This document shows, in pieces, positions 54,501-61,946 of a DNA stretch of 64,000 bases (position 1 is its first letter; each line of letters starts with the position of its first letter). Both the position numbers and the translations under genes were made by a program. The notes beneath the pieces are model-generated. The model did not search any database. It was given only the letters and a program-made list of their open reading frames with translations, and was not told the DNA's origin. This stretch comes from Salisapilia sapeloensis (lineage: Eukaryota > Oomycota > Peronosporomycetes > Peronosporales > Salisapiliaceae), in NCBI GenBank assembly GCA_023334545.1, contig JAADVB010000033.1, positions 42,167-106,166 of the forward strand. The letters run 5' to 3'.

Positions 54501-55935
54501 CAGTATGAGGCGAATGGAACTCGTCCGCAGCTGTCAGTATCGTACGGGTAAGTTTGTTATCTTGCCAATAGAATATAATGAGCTTTAAAGCTAGTGCTTC
54601 TTCATGACTTGTTTCAGCAAAATCATTCTCGTCGCTTAATTCAAGTAATGACTGAACAGAAGCCTTCGCATCATTTCCTTTTCGAATAATTAAACGCACT
54701 TTGTCCAATACGTCCGTACAACTTCCATACATGGCATAATGGAATCGTTTCTTCCGTCTTATCGATTCAAGTATACATTCAGATTCTACCTGATGATAAA
54801 CGCGTCCTCTCACTGTCGCATTTTCACCGGTACCAATCTTTTGAAGTTTGTGAACTGGATGCCACTTGTACAGGTACGTACCGTCAGTGGTAATTGCCCA
54901 GTGAAACTCGACTGAGAAGTCCGAATTCACTTGCTTGTCCATATCTTCTTGCATTTGGAGGATAGGAAATTTTCCATTTGGGTTCGTACCATCAGCAGTC
55001 GGGCCGAGTGGAAACGATAGTCGATACTTTTCCAATCGCGATACGAAAAGATCGATCCAGTCAATGAAGGAACGACCTGAATATGAAATGTGACTTTCTT
55101 GCTTCCAAGACCGAAGCTTATTGGCAGCAACAAGTAACATGGAAACTCGTCCGCTGCTGACTGCAAATGCCAACAGAAGGAGCATCGTAACTGCGTGACT
55201 ACGGTGCTCTAGATTGCCATTCTCAATCATATCATTGCAGAAGCTTTCCACGTAGTCAATGATCAACGGTTCAATGGACTGTTGGTTCACTTCAGCCAGT
55301 TGAAAGTCCGGGAAATCGATCGCTGTTTGAACAAGAGCCATCACTCCCTGTTCATATACTTGTGGACTCAGCGCATACAACCCTCGAAGCATTTCTAATT
55401 GCATTCGAATGAAACCAACATTAAAAAATTTTTGCACCGATGCATCCTCCATTTCGCCAGAGACAGCTTTTTCCATTGCATCGTCCGCCGAATTCACCTC
55501 CGACATGCCACTCGACCTTGCTGTTGCTAATTGGCCACGCAACTTGTCCAGGTAGTCTTGTAAGATAGCTTCTTGGACTTTCTTTTGCTTCTTCGTAGTC
55601 ATGATCTCTTTTGGATCACGAGCTAGCACGGTGCCCTTCAGTAAGCCTCTGACACGGCTCTCATGGATATCGATGGTACTCGAGTCACCAAACAGCTTTA
55701 TATACAAGAGATCATCAGCCTCTCGAATCTCGGATGCTGTCATCTCACCTAAACGAGCTTTCTCGGTTTCCAATTTCATTGACATATTCACATCTTGGTT
55801 AGCTTTCAACTCTGAACACTTGTCTTTCACGAAACCCTCATCTTGCAGTAACTTGAAAAAGCTACCATCCTGCCAAACTTTCTCGCCTAGACCCGGCAAA
55901 GTACCATTTGCTTCACTGGATGCTACAACTCCCAT
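42541..55935 (-). CDS. Giant HECT E3 ubiquitin ligase, HECTD4-like
   Basis: One uninterrupted reading frame of 4464 aa. The HECT domain fills about 4090-4464 (FIGENAIDAGGPFRE, then LPVSHTCFFSMELPRYSS with the thioester Cys at 4419). Upstream there are at least six copies of a CUB-like beta module that share a start like LRLTFDDSC and an end like WGYKFTA (about 1296-1372, 2146-2245, 2642-2739, 2829-2916, 3259-3349, 3709-3889). Two MIB/HERC2 modules occur (GDTVVCGVDWKEEADND; GDEVVRSLDWIYGNEDGG). A LamG-like segment (about 2028-2125) and a SPRY-like one (about 3505-3612) are also seen. Length and layout match animal HECTD4 (about 4400 aa). Substrates are unknown. The ATG at 55935 follows short upstream stops. 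The lack of introns over 13.4 kb is striking beside its multi-exon neighbours. Confidence 0.85.
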   Translation of the reverse strand: MGVVASSEANGTLPGLGEKVWQDGSFFKLLQDEGFVKDKCSELKANQDVNMSMKLETEKARLGEMTASEIREADDLLYIKLFGDSSTIDIHESRVRGLLKGTVLARDPKEIMTTKKQKKVQEAILQDYLDKLRGQLATARSSGMSEVNSADDAMEKAVSGEMEDASVQKFFNVGFIRMQLEMLRGLYALSPQVYEQGVMALVQTAIDFPDFQLAEVNQQSIEPLIIDYVESFCNDMIENGNLEHRSHAVTMLLLLAFAVSSGRVSMLLVAANKLRSWKQESHISYSGRSFIDWIDLFVSRLEKYRLSFPLGPTADGTNPNGKFPILQMQEDMDKQVNSDFSVEFHWAITTDGTYLYKWHPVHKLQKIGTGENATVRGRVYHQVESECILESIRRKKRFHYAMYGSCTDVLDKVRLIIRKGNDAKASVQSLLELSDENDFAETSHEEALALKLIIFYWQDNKLTRTILTAADEFHSPHTDINDSEVDSSSRVKAAYYGHFELLDECAVDKWANAFAVEQNPDGIKVSSDVINDLLVASNAETTFSSEDGFALNVIYSVDDLPWVDRDVCEVEEWKSDVVKQVASDIVSSIAYCEDCLYISLNTYERMGRERFTSTQRILCIDPESLAVKQKLSFTEMSVQVDSKTPVKDGKVIRKITSEGNFLYNLCMGSAYIQMNVYLPTISQDKKCMLTCIRRVQLNIDLTTFSSMASWHAELESTKAFATLNVPAVYTNGSNLAVLIPAIHDDAEGENTHAKFQVQMYSCLDGRRVSSVQNITQEVKPKDEACVFQCNLPSAAVCFDAENNRVWVLNGRKNNVSYYENGGKHVALGVQATAIELDYFYQEENADIDKSSRFSHAASKLLRLPYRNAAVHALSSELDVVCRVKSTDMGKVAEVPYVCTLYSSCFDHLASMISESVQRAYSGSSSSADVDWLCLLVGICRVTAELLARNDLSVSKETSKKFISKLDESYQMLLKLNLHVEHGAEDSQMKHALLLAERHALRRAMTQLTTSDVEGQMRKLIQLVESCGADTSTDKFAEIALLCQDISLQTSVVSSKMVEKMEVEGLYAKLVECTSALEEKYLVECDEKYASTLSTLLSLLCSVTQVVFILPPDISPLNYFRSLDTLTRVMTMLRKACHRVCSTAVQIAENKSMKPLKLLRLLEQGWLGRLLPMVLALISVLLAEKNLRAVESSVGNLFEIYNSFTSSKSTDERALLPPLKKKAFYNNLCAFFVESTNSMMSELQTLRSLADFVPVSEREQQIKCVKNVVVSKSKESEHDYDNNLELCEKFEMPGVESMTITFDPRSCTEHEYDFLTFYKDADKTKVYGESKYTGRAENFPGVGGKPPLVINSDHCYVYFCSDTTNTEWGYKFTARSEVSELQEITRLHWTTHLIRDYEHLMQEACSLLVDGTFFSPVVEAEVSYGKLLRSELFQYGKAIDVKDDNEEHKFLQEMISPAKDSSIRAFLKALKRGLGPRASLLISRSLSSVSTAATSSKAQVTTAVRAVAAAILHHNLWSSEAMTYASDVDGKLPEHISYAWKNAQKMRDWFYLGDAKDMSSGRQSRQHSATQQHQPSAFGGMTEKALDVLCSNVIRRAQFLLQLKPALSVDESDAKRRWGLVARKARQLGREASNSSTMDSWFNLVDEMQGAIELRETFKYRKGYSERQKQGMTKTVTEQILEFVQSDVDVDGLETALEARNHRVESRAAGVTQFTKMLLHFNDRKLQCRTIQSLRKAMELSQVAYGGSCTESLNSLAMKDSNSSLARIHFDIGVSGCTVSAMNKLRTAFAAYMEFVSTALSEVSAKDEANASFVLSLLQSAVLDYYPEDVHLLKSFHDHVVRLLSDSPDRVRKAAQEVIDVLIKKFLVHKNVTSLENENTEDIKSFQTALVTTVARELSDVSTCVSRLPTIIDDKRLVTLLEPFYLPANEPGIIAPANAETSLIWNHSVMLWVYAPKLSQPRGLQVGDTVVCGVDWKEEADNDILLGRKGTVENILGTSTVRVQWKDNQETGCYEFNPAEGVYEVCAVDDTVGGSILFQGYGKSATCSALQTPWSHVKISLTNQLHLHYEVCAGGNRKFAFTSNYALNADVWVHIALVQDERALKMVFDGTEVESFELDCFLQVAGDEDITKSQVIESDHPETTDEFSQHTLVRIPGASKLRIMFHPTCCFRGEEDGVTLYKSARCEDHWGESLYKGNEEATLNAESEVRVLRHTDVTIVEVPTDHLVLYTHYSSINQAVGHRLLVKPVFESMPKELKRARINNSPIYFGEPPEHACNERSASVWVHRPTLAPAALQEDAISKAIEESRPCIDRPIFELRKDRILNLLSMYRTVCTSSVIPQLASVENLKNLLVLCFSGAIAIDTRCAGIIVLSELGRYISPADADAAVTEVFPDTRNSFVEEVFSRIAALGSAHEHAHDAHVVVPVQAQDIPGKDTGTLFRVQASWQGLLNLSNAYVLLIRKLSSTPAWSEAIYKYIAEVLGGLSTMSSMPSAQKLERVQRARAASILLSKKEIRKLAVGERVTAIIEESKEVWSEIGTVLSIRIENGERFYRVSVDGSQSQVLEMQASRIYHYNGEEEKKVAAFLQNLMPFVKDLCHNIRDVLQLDATFQTDRKPGPPCLIPTDGIQTARTCKPYTNGQMRKNLIFDADVAEVWIYFDSKCKTSGAADYVQFSRIKDSDPVASAYPMKWEEEKYFGDIYPGCNGNPPLRIPCNSINMLFNAETANEDECLGIWIVAVPMKRVYQPQAAPPTYLSALAEVQAQCLTTLATLVNTQKDLSVFKSVTSLLPTLTQSIQNVYNGQVVCPRHRHFELESPHPYTAECVGHRVICPHATRLCLTFDDSCRTDSKETFISIVKLDSSNDRWGKRKYFGSDQDWPGMKGRPPLIIPGGTCAIIWRAEESSSSSYGFKVHIQVEYSHTYAVERSRKRLELEANVISCLLNEQFAPQLIANNNNVSLDNGYTVCETRISHSDLIKYSDPRDEIKPAVSSCYMEESRCTYCVISASGAPFYKEPKMLDIEGGRLQVGEQINAISHSSGWLEFITTDSETGNRLTMWTKQRHRDTVLLAPLNYLMTEEFLVAPNIIGELEEGRNSTFEMTNRQRVQLSVDPCSWNFIREDLQVQSSRLESLLYDIHRAQVTHAARKLFEVFISKMPVSLPVHLDSLGSSRDLFGTLLQIYTPSRARKMQHGFKSALDVLQEYIRCEAGSGLADEKLVELIVRAVQTLQRGRKHLPEKRVAYYEYCTSHPCSDTSLSKSLIPFKSAKAIQIVFDEQSVPNRPSDLECVFEPVSGYSETTGEEEYSEAIRIDGSHPAMNNSLPLTLQTNKFALQVKPNESEAPWGVRFHAMASFHDLPMEDDNTTSLDKKMRLLEMCLWLLSSTGAATFKGDESAVAKEVFSGSTIAALAAIIETAPKRLGRQALDVITALSHHHEWLARVPPTLIERIRLCVTVQFGALAFNEGGKLKKSQYLQSLAHCYIGLVLATDSCMYAIQRNILPSMVVSDAACASTDKLWTSNAIDKTRAFACELVLKELGPSCEVGLLVKSNENEEWIVRWKCSGEVQYAGTEKVVSSPSLKMCQGDILMITIDFQNEVLTLRRNRHDIFHVCGIQDNDTAISWANLVDLIARGPVQVAAQSSRTQVTYQEIPYASTNLLPELPNVNRKIVDAVAMLLDFDTQLGSNIVSRESHHPVQIKEDVVKEIYVHIPNAVALEVRFDEQTELDKYIRLRFSDGVAGDRNTSKETVVENVSGSTDSKRSPQRYHLTSSSSSPVSINIGDEVVRSLDWIYGNEDGGPGQVGVVKELVSWKGEDEKGVLVQWKTGENEGVYRYDYLNSCDVMRRSLSMAQREPLIIFGNTLTYSVDIDDTFAEKDNASTLWGYKFHVIPHFALESIGRQLFSSKMLQFNEQVRALDASLHSELVRYVNKMAHTKEMTDDELLSTSWRKLAPSASDLTRWPTLVRVVTDPSTRASTAEPLTADQLQTTSHDETRNGDEFLEEWFKMLQYFNNAIRELLPYIRMSSPLVTKSTLKYDLERLVKKHKYCIFNAVKKALWEDALTDTVSDIGFIKLQFNRSKAAHHRLTGKPDLSGWKTLFSQAFRAMDAELPHFHRNKNRIYKAQFIGENAIDAGGPFRETLEQFCEELQSKQLELMLCTPNALHNVGTGRDKWLLHPNATTWLLGLQMEFLGKLMACMMRSEDQLSLDIAPIIWKRLVGDSVSLTDLAGVDSMMVNSMHSLRSIDQYGVTEDTFEDVVMETFTTLSTDNRVIELKPGGHDIAVTFDTRCEYVDLVEGYRLAEYDTQVHTLLNGFAQVVPVKLMSLFTGEELEQEICGMPEVDIALLKKCTEYSGCNETDPHIVLFWQVMDELSQDEKSAFLRFAWGRSRLPTIEADFPQKFKLQSFGKSSQTNVDMYLPVSHTCFFSMELPRYSSFEIMKEKLLYAIYNCRSIDGDGDMIAANQAGWEE

Positions 55936-56263
55936 GATGCTCTGCTGCCAGTCGGATCGAGATAATGCAAATCTTGGAAAAGCGTAAAGGGGGGATTAGG
56001 TGGGTTGAAAATGGGTTGAAAATGGGTTGAAAAGATTCTATTCCATTCAAAGCAATCTTTAAAGGATACACAAATGCGGTATCAGATACATTGTGCTTAA
56101 GGCTATAAATCTCTTTTGCCATTCCTTCTAAACTAGTTTTGGATAGTTAGTTGGTAGGATTCTATTGAATAGGCACTATGAGAGTGCACAATCCCATGTA
56201 CCGTCCACCTTGTTCATACAAATACCTCATCACAGAAGGGCTAAAACTCAAGTTCAGCTGGTA
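55936..56263. other. Divergent intergenic region, HECT ligase / IQ protein
   Basis: About 330 bp holding the 5' ends of both genes and a short tandem repeat (listed separately). On the + strand the frame is open from about 56165 into the IQ gene but without an ATG before 56264, so an upstream exon is possible there. Confidence 0.45.
56001..56033. repeat. Three exact copies of an 11-bp unit
   Basis: TGGGTTGAAAA repeated three times without a mismatch, 66 bp upstream of the HECT ligase start codon (on that gene's 5' side). It may be a young microsatellite-like expansion or a cluster of binding sites. Confidence 0.8.
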
Positions 56264-58655
56264 ATGAATAACTCGCGTCTCGGACATGAATCAACGTCTC
56301 TCGACAATGTCTGGATATGTGCAGCTGAAGTAGATGAACGCAAGGAAAAGGAAAAGGAAAGGATAAAGAGGTTGCTAAAGAAAAGAAGCAAAAAGCAGGG
56401 TAGAGGAAAGTATGAGATTGATCCGAGTCACGAATTGGAGGTAGAGATAGAAGAGAAAAGACGAAAATTGCGTGATGAAGCTATAAAGCACTCACCACAA
56501 TCGTCACAGCGACACAGTCGTGATCAACAAAAGAAGCTTTCCGTGTATGAACTGGAGAACAAGAGATTATCTCTACTCTTACGTGATCAGAAGCTTTCTC
56601 GACGTCTCCAAAAGTATATTCAACGTGCCGGTTCATCGCTTTTAAATTTGTGTATGCTGAAAGTTCTGTAGAAAGCGACCACGACCACGAATTGTCCATG
56701 ACATGCTATCAATTGAAAAAGCCCATACGCGAGTAAGTCTATGCATTCTTCATATAAATAAAGCTGAAGAGGATAAGTATAATGCAGCACACAATAGGCA
56801 GCCACTAAAATCCAACAATGGATACGTCAACGTCGGCGAAAGCAATTTATGGCGAAGTTTGTCAATCTGAGCCATTCGGCAGTTCATATCCAACGTCTAT
56901 CACGAGGTTTCTTATGTCGACGATTGGTATCCTCGTGGCACATATATCGAACGGCAGTTGCCACCCGCTTCCAGGCAATCTATAGAAGCTACAAGACACG
57001 TAAGCAGCTCCAAGTGTGGCATGTAGAAAGAGATTACGGAGCTACCAAGATTCAGACTGTCGCCCGAGTACTCTTTGCCAAGTCTATGGTGCAAAGAAAA
57101 CGGAAACGCATTGCTGTTATTCGAATCCAGTGTTGGATACGGGCGATTAAGTCTCGTCTTAAGACCTGGCTAATATCACAAGACGAGAAAGCAGTGAACT
57201 TACAGCGACTAATTCGAGGTGTCCAAGCAAGAAAGCGAGTGTCATATCGAAGAGAGCTTCTGAATGCAAGTGCGATTCAGATCCAACGAATGTTTCGAGG
57301 AATGTTAGCTCGGGTGAAGATTGAACATATTTTGTGCGATCGAGAGACTGAAAATCGAAAAGAATTGATGCTAATATTGGAAGCGGAAGAAGAGTGGTAT
57401 CGAGCCCAACGAGATCGACTAGTAGCTCGGCTAGAGCGCTTCGGACTGAAGGACGAGTACGCTGTCGTGTATAAGTCTAGAGCTTCTCTGGCGCTATAAC
57501 ATCTATGTATGTAGAGTAATGCAACGGGAAGAAGAATACGTCAAGTCTCATAAGAAGATATTAAATGTACGTTGATTGTGCACATGAATGCGGTAACCTA
57601 GGTTTGATCTGTCCATGGGTGTAGATGGAGGCTATCTACTTGGACATGCAAACCCAACGCGCTCGGCTATCTCCGCGTGCAATAGAGCAAGGGTGGGTAG
57701 AAGAGATGGAAGACAAGATGAAGAAACACCGATCAACTATTACAAGAATGAAAATGGACGCCCTTTTTGGTGTCGCATATCGGTTGCGGTCAGCAGAGCA
57801 GTCTCTACAAGACCTCCAGGAGGAAATTTGTAAGCTAGAGTACAAGCGATGTCAAGTAAGCTTTTCCTTTTCTTTGGCCTAGTAGTAACTCTCTCACAAT
57901 TCTTCATCCTGTAATAGTTTCGAATGTGGCGTGAAGAAGAATACATGGACTACTGGGAGGTATGTCTAGTATTTACATGGGATACACACTACGTACTTAT
58001 TGATATTGTGAAGCGAGAATGTCGAATTAAAAGCGAGAAAAAGAAAGTAGAGCAGCGACAGAATATTGCCAGTCAGCGACGTCGATGGCGAATACAATTT
58101 TACTCTAAAGATGGAAAGCCGAACAAACATTGGAAAGGAACGACTTGGACTGACGAGATTCTTACTGAAGCTGAAAACAAGCAGAAACTGTCGTTTGGAA
58201 GCATCCAACTCCTCACCAGCATGTATAAGAAGCATCAAGGTTACCAATCTTCGGACCGGGAAGATACAATACCAAATCTAGTTAATCAAGTCGCATTGAC
58301 GAATACACTTAACCAAACGGAACAGCTCAAGGAGATATTCAGACCTGTATTAGAACGTGTTGGAATGTACCATGAAGCAGCCCATGACATGACTCAAGAG
58401 CAGCAAGAGGCGAAAAGAAGTAGAGATTACCTACGAGCCGTATCAAGAGAAAAGTTGCAAACACCAGTGATATCATTGAGGCAAAACCGAAAGCCGCGTG
58501 AGACTCCCGATCGTGAAGCAAAGAAACAAAAGATCATCCAAGCTGGCCAAATCCCATGGCATCTCCTCGATCGCATTGCTGCTGAGCGTCACCAACTGCT
58601 GGAAGCTCGGACGATCTATCATACGTGGGGCAAAGCTCCCCTTTCATTTCGATAA
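56264..58655 (+). CDS. IQ-motif coiled-coil protein, 7 exons (probable calmodulin/centrin binder)
   Basis: Protein of 678 aa. Exons 56264-56613, 56672-56732, 56798-57456, 57515-57566, 57625-57855, 57918-57959, 58014-58655; introns 54-65 nt, frame checked. After a basic helical N-terminus (KEKERIKRLLKKRSKKQG) there are several IQ motifs in tandem: AATKIQQWIRQRRRKQF, AVHIQRLSRGFLCRR, VATRFQAIYRSYKTRK, ATKIQTVARVLFAK, IRIQCWIRAIKSRL, VNLQRLIRGVQARK, AIQIQRMFRGMLARV. These bind calmodulin-like proteins. A charged helical half follows. Similar IQ arrays occur in ciliary and centriolar proteins, but no ortholog is assigned. The start is the first ATG of the open frame. Its end is 46 bp from the convergent myotubularin. 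Confidence 0.75.
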
Positions 58656-58701
58656 GCAAGACAATCTTTCGACGAATGCATGCGCTAATATTGTTATTCT
58701 A

Positions 58702-60736
58702 TCAAGTCGACATTCGTGATAACCTTTGCTCTAGCACCGCTACTCGGTCTCGAAGTCGTTGTACGAGTTCTACCTCTTTATACTTGACAGCGAGTTGGCT
58801 ATTTAATGCATCGATGACGGTTTGAGGGAGCTGCCAACTCGGAATGTTCAACTTGTTGTCCACGAAGAAGTCGGTTACGCGTGAACTTTCGTGGAGCAAC
58901 GGCTGACCAGACCAGCGTAGGAACATACTTTCCCACAACTCCACGCGCTTGAGTAATCCTGTGACCGGTGGGTCCATCGTCTGGCCTGGCACGAACGAAG
59001 CTTCTGTTAATTGCGGTCGGAATCCATTAATCCATGTCCATATCGAGACTGTCCTAGCATCCAGCTTGGCTTCATGCCGATGCTTCTTGCAATCCAACAA
59101 AAACGTCCCGAAGCGGCAACTATGCAAAGCGTCTGCAAGTAGAAGCAGTAATCCTTCGTTAAACTCAAAGTACGTCGGATGGTTGTGTACGAGCTGCCAG
59201 ACACAGTCCAAGAACTGGATGAAGATCGGACTCTCCTGCGTATCTGACTTTTCACCGTGCGCATATCGCATCTGGAACGGATGTCCGAAGGATAACCACT
59301 CTTTGTCGATTAACACTTGAAAGCCTTGCCACGTGCGATAGTACGGATCAAGAATGAGCTGTGCGATCGATACGATTTGACTCGTACGATCCCATCCGTG
59401 GCTGCAATGAAGTAGCACAGATTCACCTGATCGCACGAGTGACGTGACATGGACAGAAGCTTTGAGCAGCTGGCGAATGTACAATAGCCACTTTGTATCT
59501 TCGACGTTGCCAAGCCATTGCAAGTTATCACAAGAGGAAGAAGCACATAGTGTACGAAGCTTTTTCATGCTTTCGCGCATCGAATGGATGTTCGGAATGT
59601 TCATGAAAGCCACTTCACAGTTCTTGTAATTGCCAGAACTCTCGACACCGTACCCGATAGCACGATTCGCGAATGCATTCGTCATGGGACGACAATCAAT
59701 GATGTGTAATATGTTATGGTGAAGGCTCGATGAAGCGATGCCAGCGACAAGTTGTTCGTCTTCAGCAGAGCTTGAGCGTGACATGCCAATTTTAGGTTGG
59801 CTTGAGCGACAGATTGTTGCCCCAGTGGAAGCGTGAAGCCAGCACAAAACTGGAATTCGACCGAGAGACCGGAAGGATGTCGCTTCATGTAGCACCTAGT
59901 GAGGGGTAGAAAGTTTAATCAAATGCATTATGACATACATATTCGCAACATACATACTCCATCAGGAACGGTAGATGGCACTACGAGGAGTTCTGGGTAC
60001 GTTTCAATCGCTTCGAAACCCTTGTTGAAGTCACTGATTCTCCACTTGCCACTGGATAGCACACCCTAGTGATATAATGTTAAAATGAACAGTTGTGAGT
60101 AGGAAAAAGATGCAGGCATACTTGTCGCTTCCATTCAGCACGATCGTTGTAGATGTCCCAGTCGACTCCAAATGGAATGAGTTCATCTTCATTTCTGTAA
60201 TCTTCTGAAAGTCTACGAAACGGCATCAGTACGACACATCGGATAATTTCTATAGGAGTCGTACCTGTGGTAGAAAGCAAACAAATAGTCCAATTTGTCT
60301 GGGAACACATACGTATTCAATAGATTGAAAATCTATCCAGAGACCATTAGTACATTCATCTCGTCCTCTACAGAACCATTATCTATACTTTGTCCACTTC
60401 GATGACGTCAAAACGAAACGAGAGATGGCGCAAGTCTTTCATACGAATTTCAATCACCGAGTGCTTCTTCTTCACCCTTGTGATGCATCCTAGAGGTACT
60501 GTAAAGTAGGATGCAATTTGAGCATCCGTGCGCTGTAGCAAGTGTGTACGCACCAGCCCATACTCGTGCCAATCAGGCATAAACTGAAATCTGTAATTCG
60601 TTGTGAGGACACGACCAAGGCAGACTGTGGCAGCAGACGTGTCTTTCTTTGGTGATGCTTCATCCAGGTATTCTGCCGTCACTGCCGTCAGGACCTCCTG
60701 CTCTCCTATCAATCGTTCCGTCTCAAGCAAGGACAT
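58702..60736 (-). CDS. Myotubularin-family phosphoinositide 3-phosphatase, 5 exons
   Basis: Protein of 602 aa. Exons 60389-60736, 60265-60332, 60122-60212, 59958-60065, 58702-59895; introns 52-62 nt. The N-terminal PH-GRAM domain is about 20-120 (GCITRVKKKHSVIEIRMKDL, then FRFDVIEVDK). The myotubularin core follows (SEDYRNEDELIPFGVDWDIYNDRAEW, WRISDFNKGFEAIETYPELL, IIDCRPMTNAFANRAIGYG). The active-site loop is HCSHGWDRT, with Cys369 and Arg375 of the CX5R motif present; the usual first Asp of CSDGWDR is His371. Enzymes of this family remove the 3-phosphate from PI3P and PI(3,5)P2 on endosomes. A coiled coil ends the protein. The frame is open upstream of the ATG without another Met, so an extra 5' exon is possible. 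Confidence 0.9.
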
Positions 60737-61139
60737 AGTGCTTGGTGTCGATGGCGTTCTCGACTCTTCTAGTCGTTCGACAGCGTCGGAAGCTCTGGCA
60801 CAAGCTAGCGGTCTTAAAAGTGCCTCTACCTCTACCTTGGCAACACCAAAACTAATCGTTCGATAGCGTCAGCAGGGTAGGTGCTATACAAATCCTAAAG
60901 AGGCGTTAGCTTGAACGGTTGTTCGCTCGCTGCGTTCGTTGCCAGTAACGTCTCTTGGGAGTAAGAGATCTTGCGTCCGTACCTCTCTCTTATGGATGAG
61001 ACTGGATGTATGGAAAATAAACTTAATGGCTCCGGATAGACGTTAATTGATCGATAGGTGGGTAGGCACGAATCCACGCGTCGAGGAGATATTTTTGTCG
61101 ATGTGGTAACTTGCTTTCTTATCTGGAAAGAACCGCGTC
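60737..61139. other. Divergent intergenic region, myotubularin / coiled-coil gene
   Basis: About 400 bp. The left third reads open in the myotubularin frame (minus strand) back to a TGA at about 60869, with an acceptor-like ATTAG close to it, so it may be a spliced N-terminal extension or leader. The rest shows no exon, RNA or repeat. Confidence 0.45.
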
Positions 61140-61946
61140 ATGCCCAAGAGTGCGTACTCTGATAGCTACGAAGACGAAGATGGCGAGTATGCAGTTGAAT
61201 GGGATGCAGTGTCAGACGGTACAATCGACAAGGATGTCTCGATATCATGTCCGTCCCCTCTGCCAAAGGAAGATGACGTGAGGGTACAGGATGATACTAC
61301 AATCGATCGAGAGAAATCAAGTGGAGAGGTGGATACAAATGAGAATTATACTGAAATCAATGCATCGCAAGGTTCGGAGCGGACGAACTATCCGTCTGAT
61401 CTGATTGAAACTCACGCCGTCCGTCACGACGCAAAATTCAAGCATACGATGGATTTGTCTACTAGTGACGAAGCATCTCATCGAGCCGCAATGCGTATCC
61501 GTCAATATCGTCAACACGAAGCAAAACGTCTGGAGCAACAGAAAGAGAAAGAAACCCAGGATAATCTTAGGCGCAGAGAGTTTAGAAGCTCGAACGCGAA
61601 GATATATCAAGCTCTAGGCGTTGCAGGAACAACAGCACAAGAACGGTTACGAGCATATGCTCGACAAGAAAAAATGATGAGAAAGCAGGAACAAGTTGCG
61701 CGTGATCGAGAGCAGGTGCGGTGGTATAGTGTCCCAGATCGGTATCGACGTGAGCCATTGCTTCAGCAGCACGTACATCACCTCATGGAAGTTGATCATA
61801 AAGAGCGTGTCAGATCGAAGAAAGCTAAGTGTCTAAAGGTCAAGACAGTTAAAAAGAATTTGAATCAAGTACAGAACGAGTCGAAAGACATCATCGCCTC
61901 GTGCGTCGGGAGATATGAAAGAGGGTCATATTTTCTAAAGATCTAA
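61140..61946 (+). CDS. Charged coiled-coil protein (unassigned)
   Basis: Intronless, 268 aa. The first 90 residues are acidic and disordered (SDSYEDEDGEYAVEWDAVSD). Residues about 110-215 form a basic helix (RQYRQHEAKRLEQQKEKETQ, ERLRAYARQEKMMRKQEQVA). A short conserved-looking patch, WYSVPDRYRREPLLQQHVHH, precedes a Lys-rich tail. I do not recognise the family; the lay-out would suit a cytoskeletal linker, but nothing proves that. The ATG at 61140 is the first in the frame. Its stop codon TAA overlaps the stop of the opposing ECHDC1 gene by 4 nt. Confidence 0.7.
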   Translation: MPKSAYSDSYEDEDGEYAVEWDAVSDGTIDKDVSISCPSPLPKEDDVRVQDDTTIDREKSSGEVDTNENYTEINASQGSERTNYPSDLIETHAVRHDAKFKHTMDLSTSDEASHRAAMRIRQYRQHEAKRLEQQKEKETQDNLRRREFRSSNAKIYQALGVAGTTAQERLRAYARQEKMMRKQEQVARDREQVRWYSVPDRYRREPLLQQHVHHLMEVDHKERVRSKKAKCLKVKTVKKNLNQVQNESKDIIASCVGRYERGSYFLKI

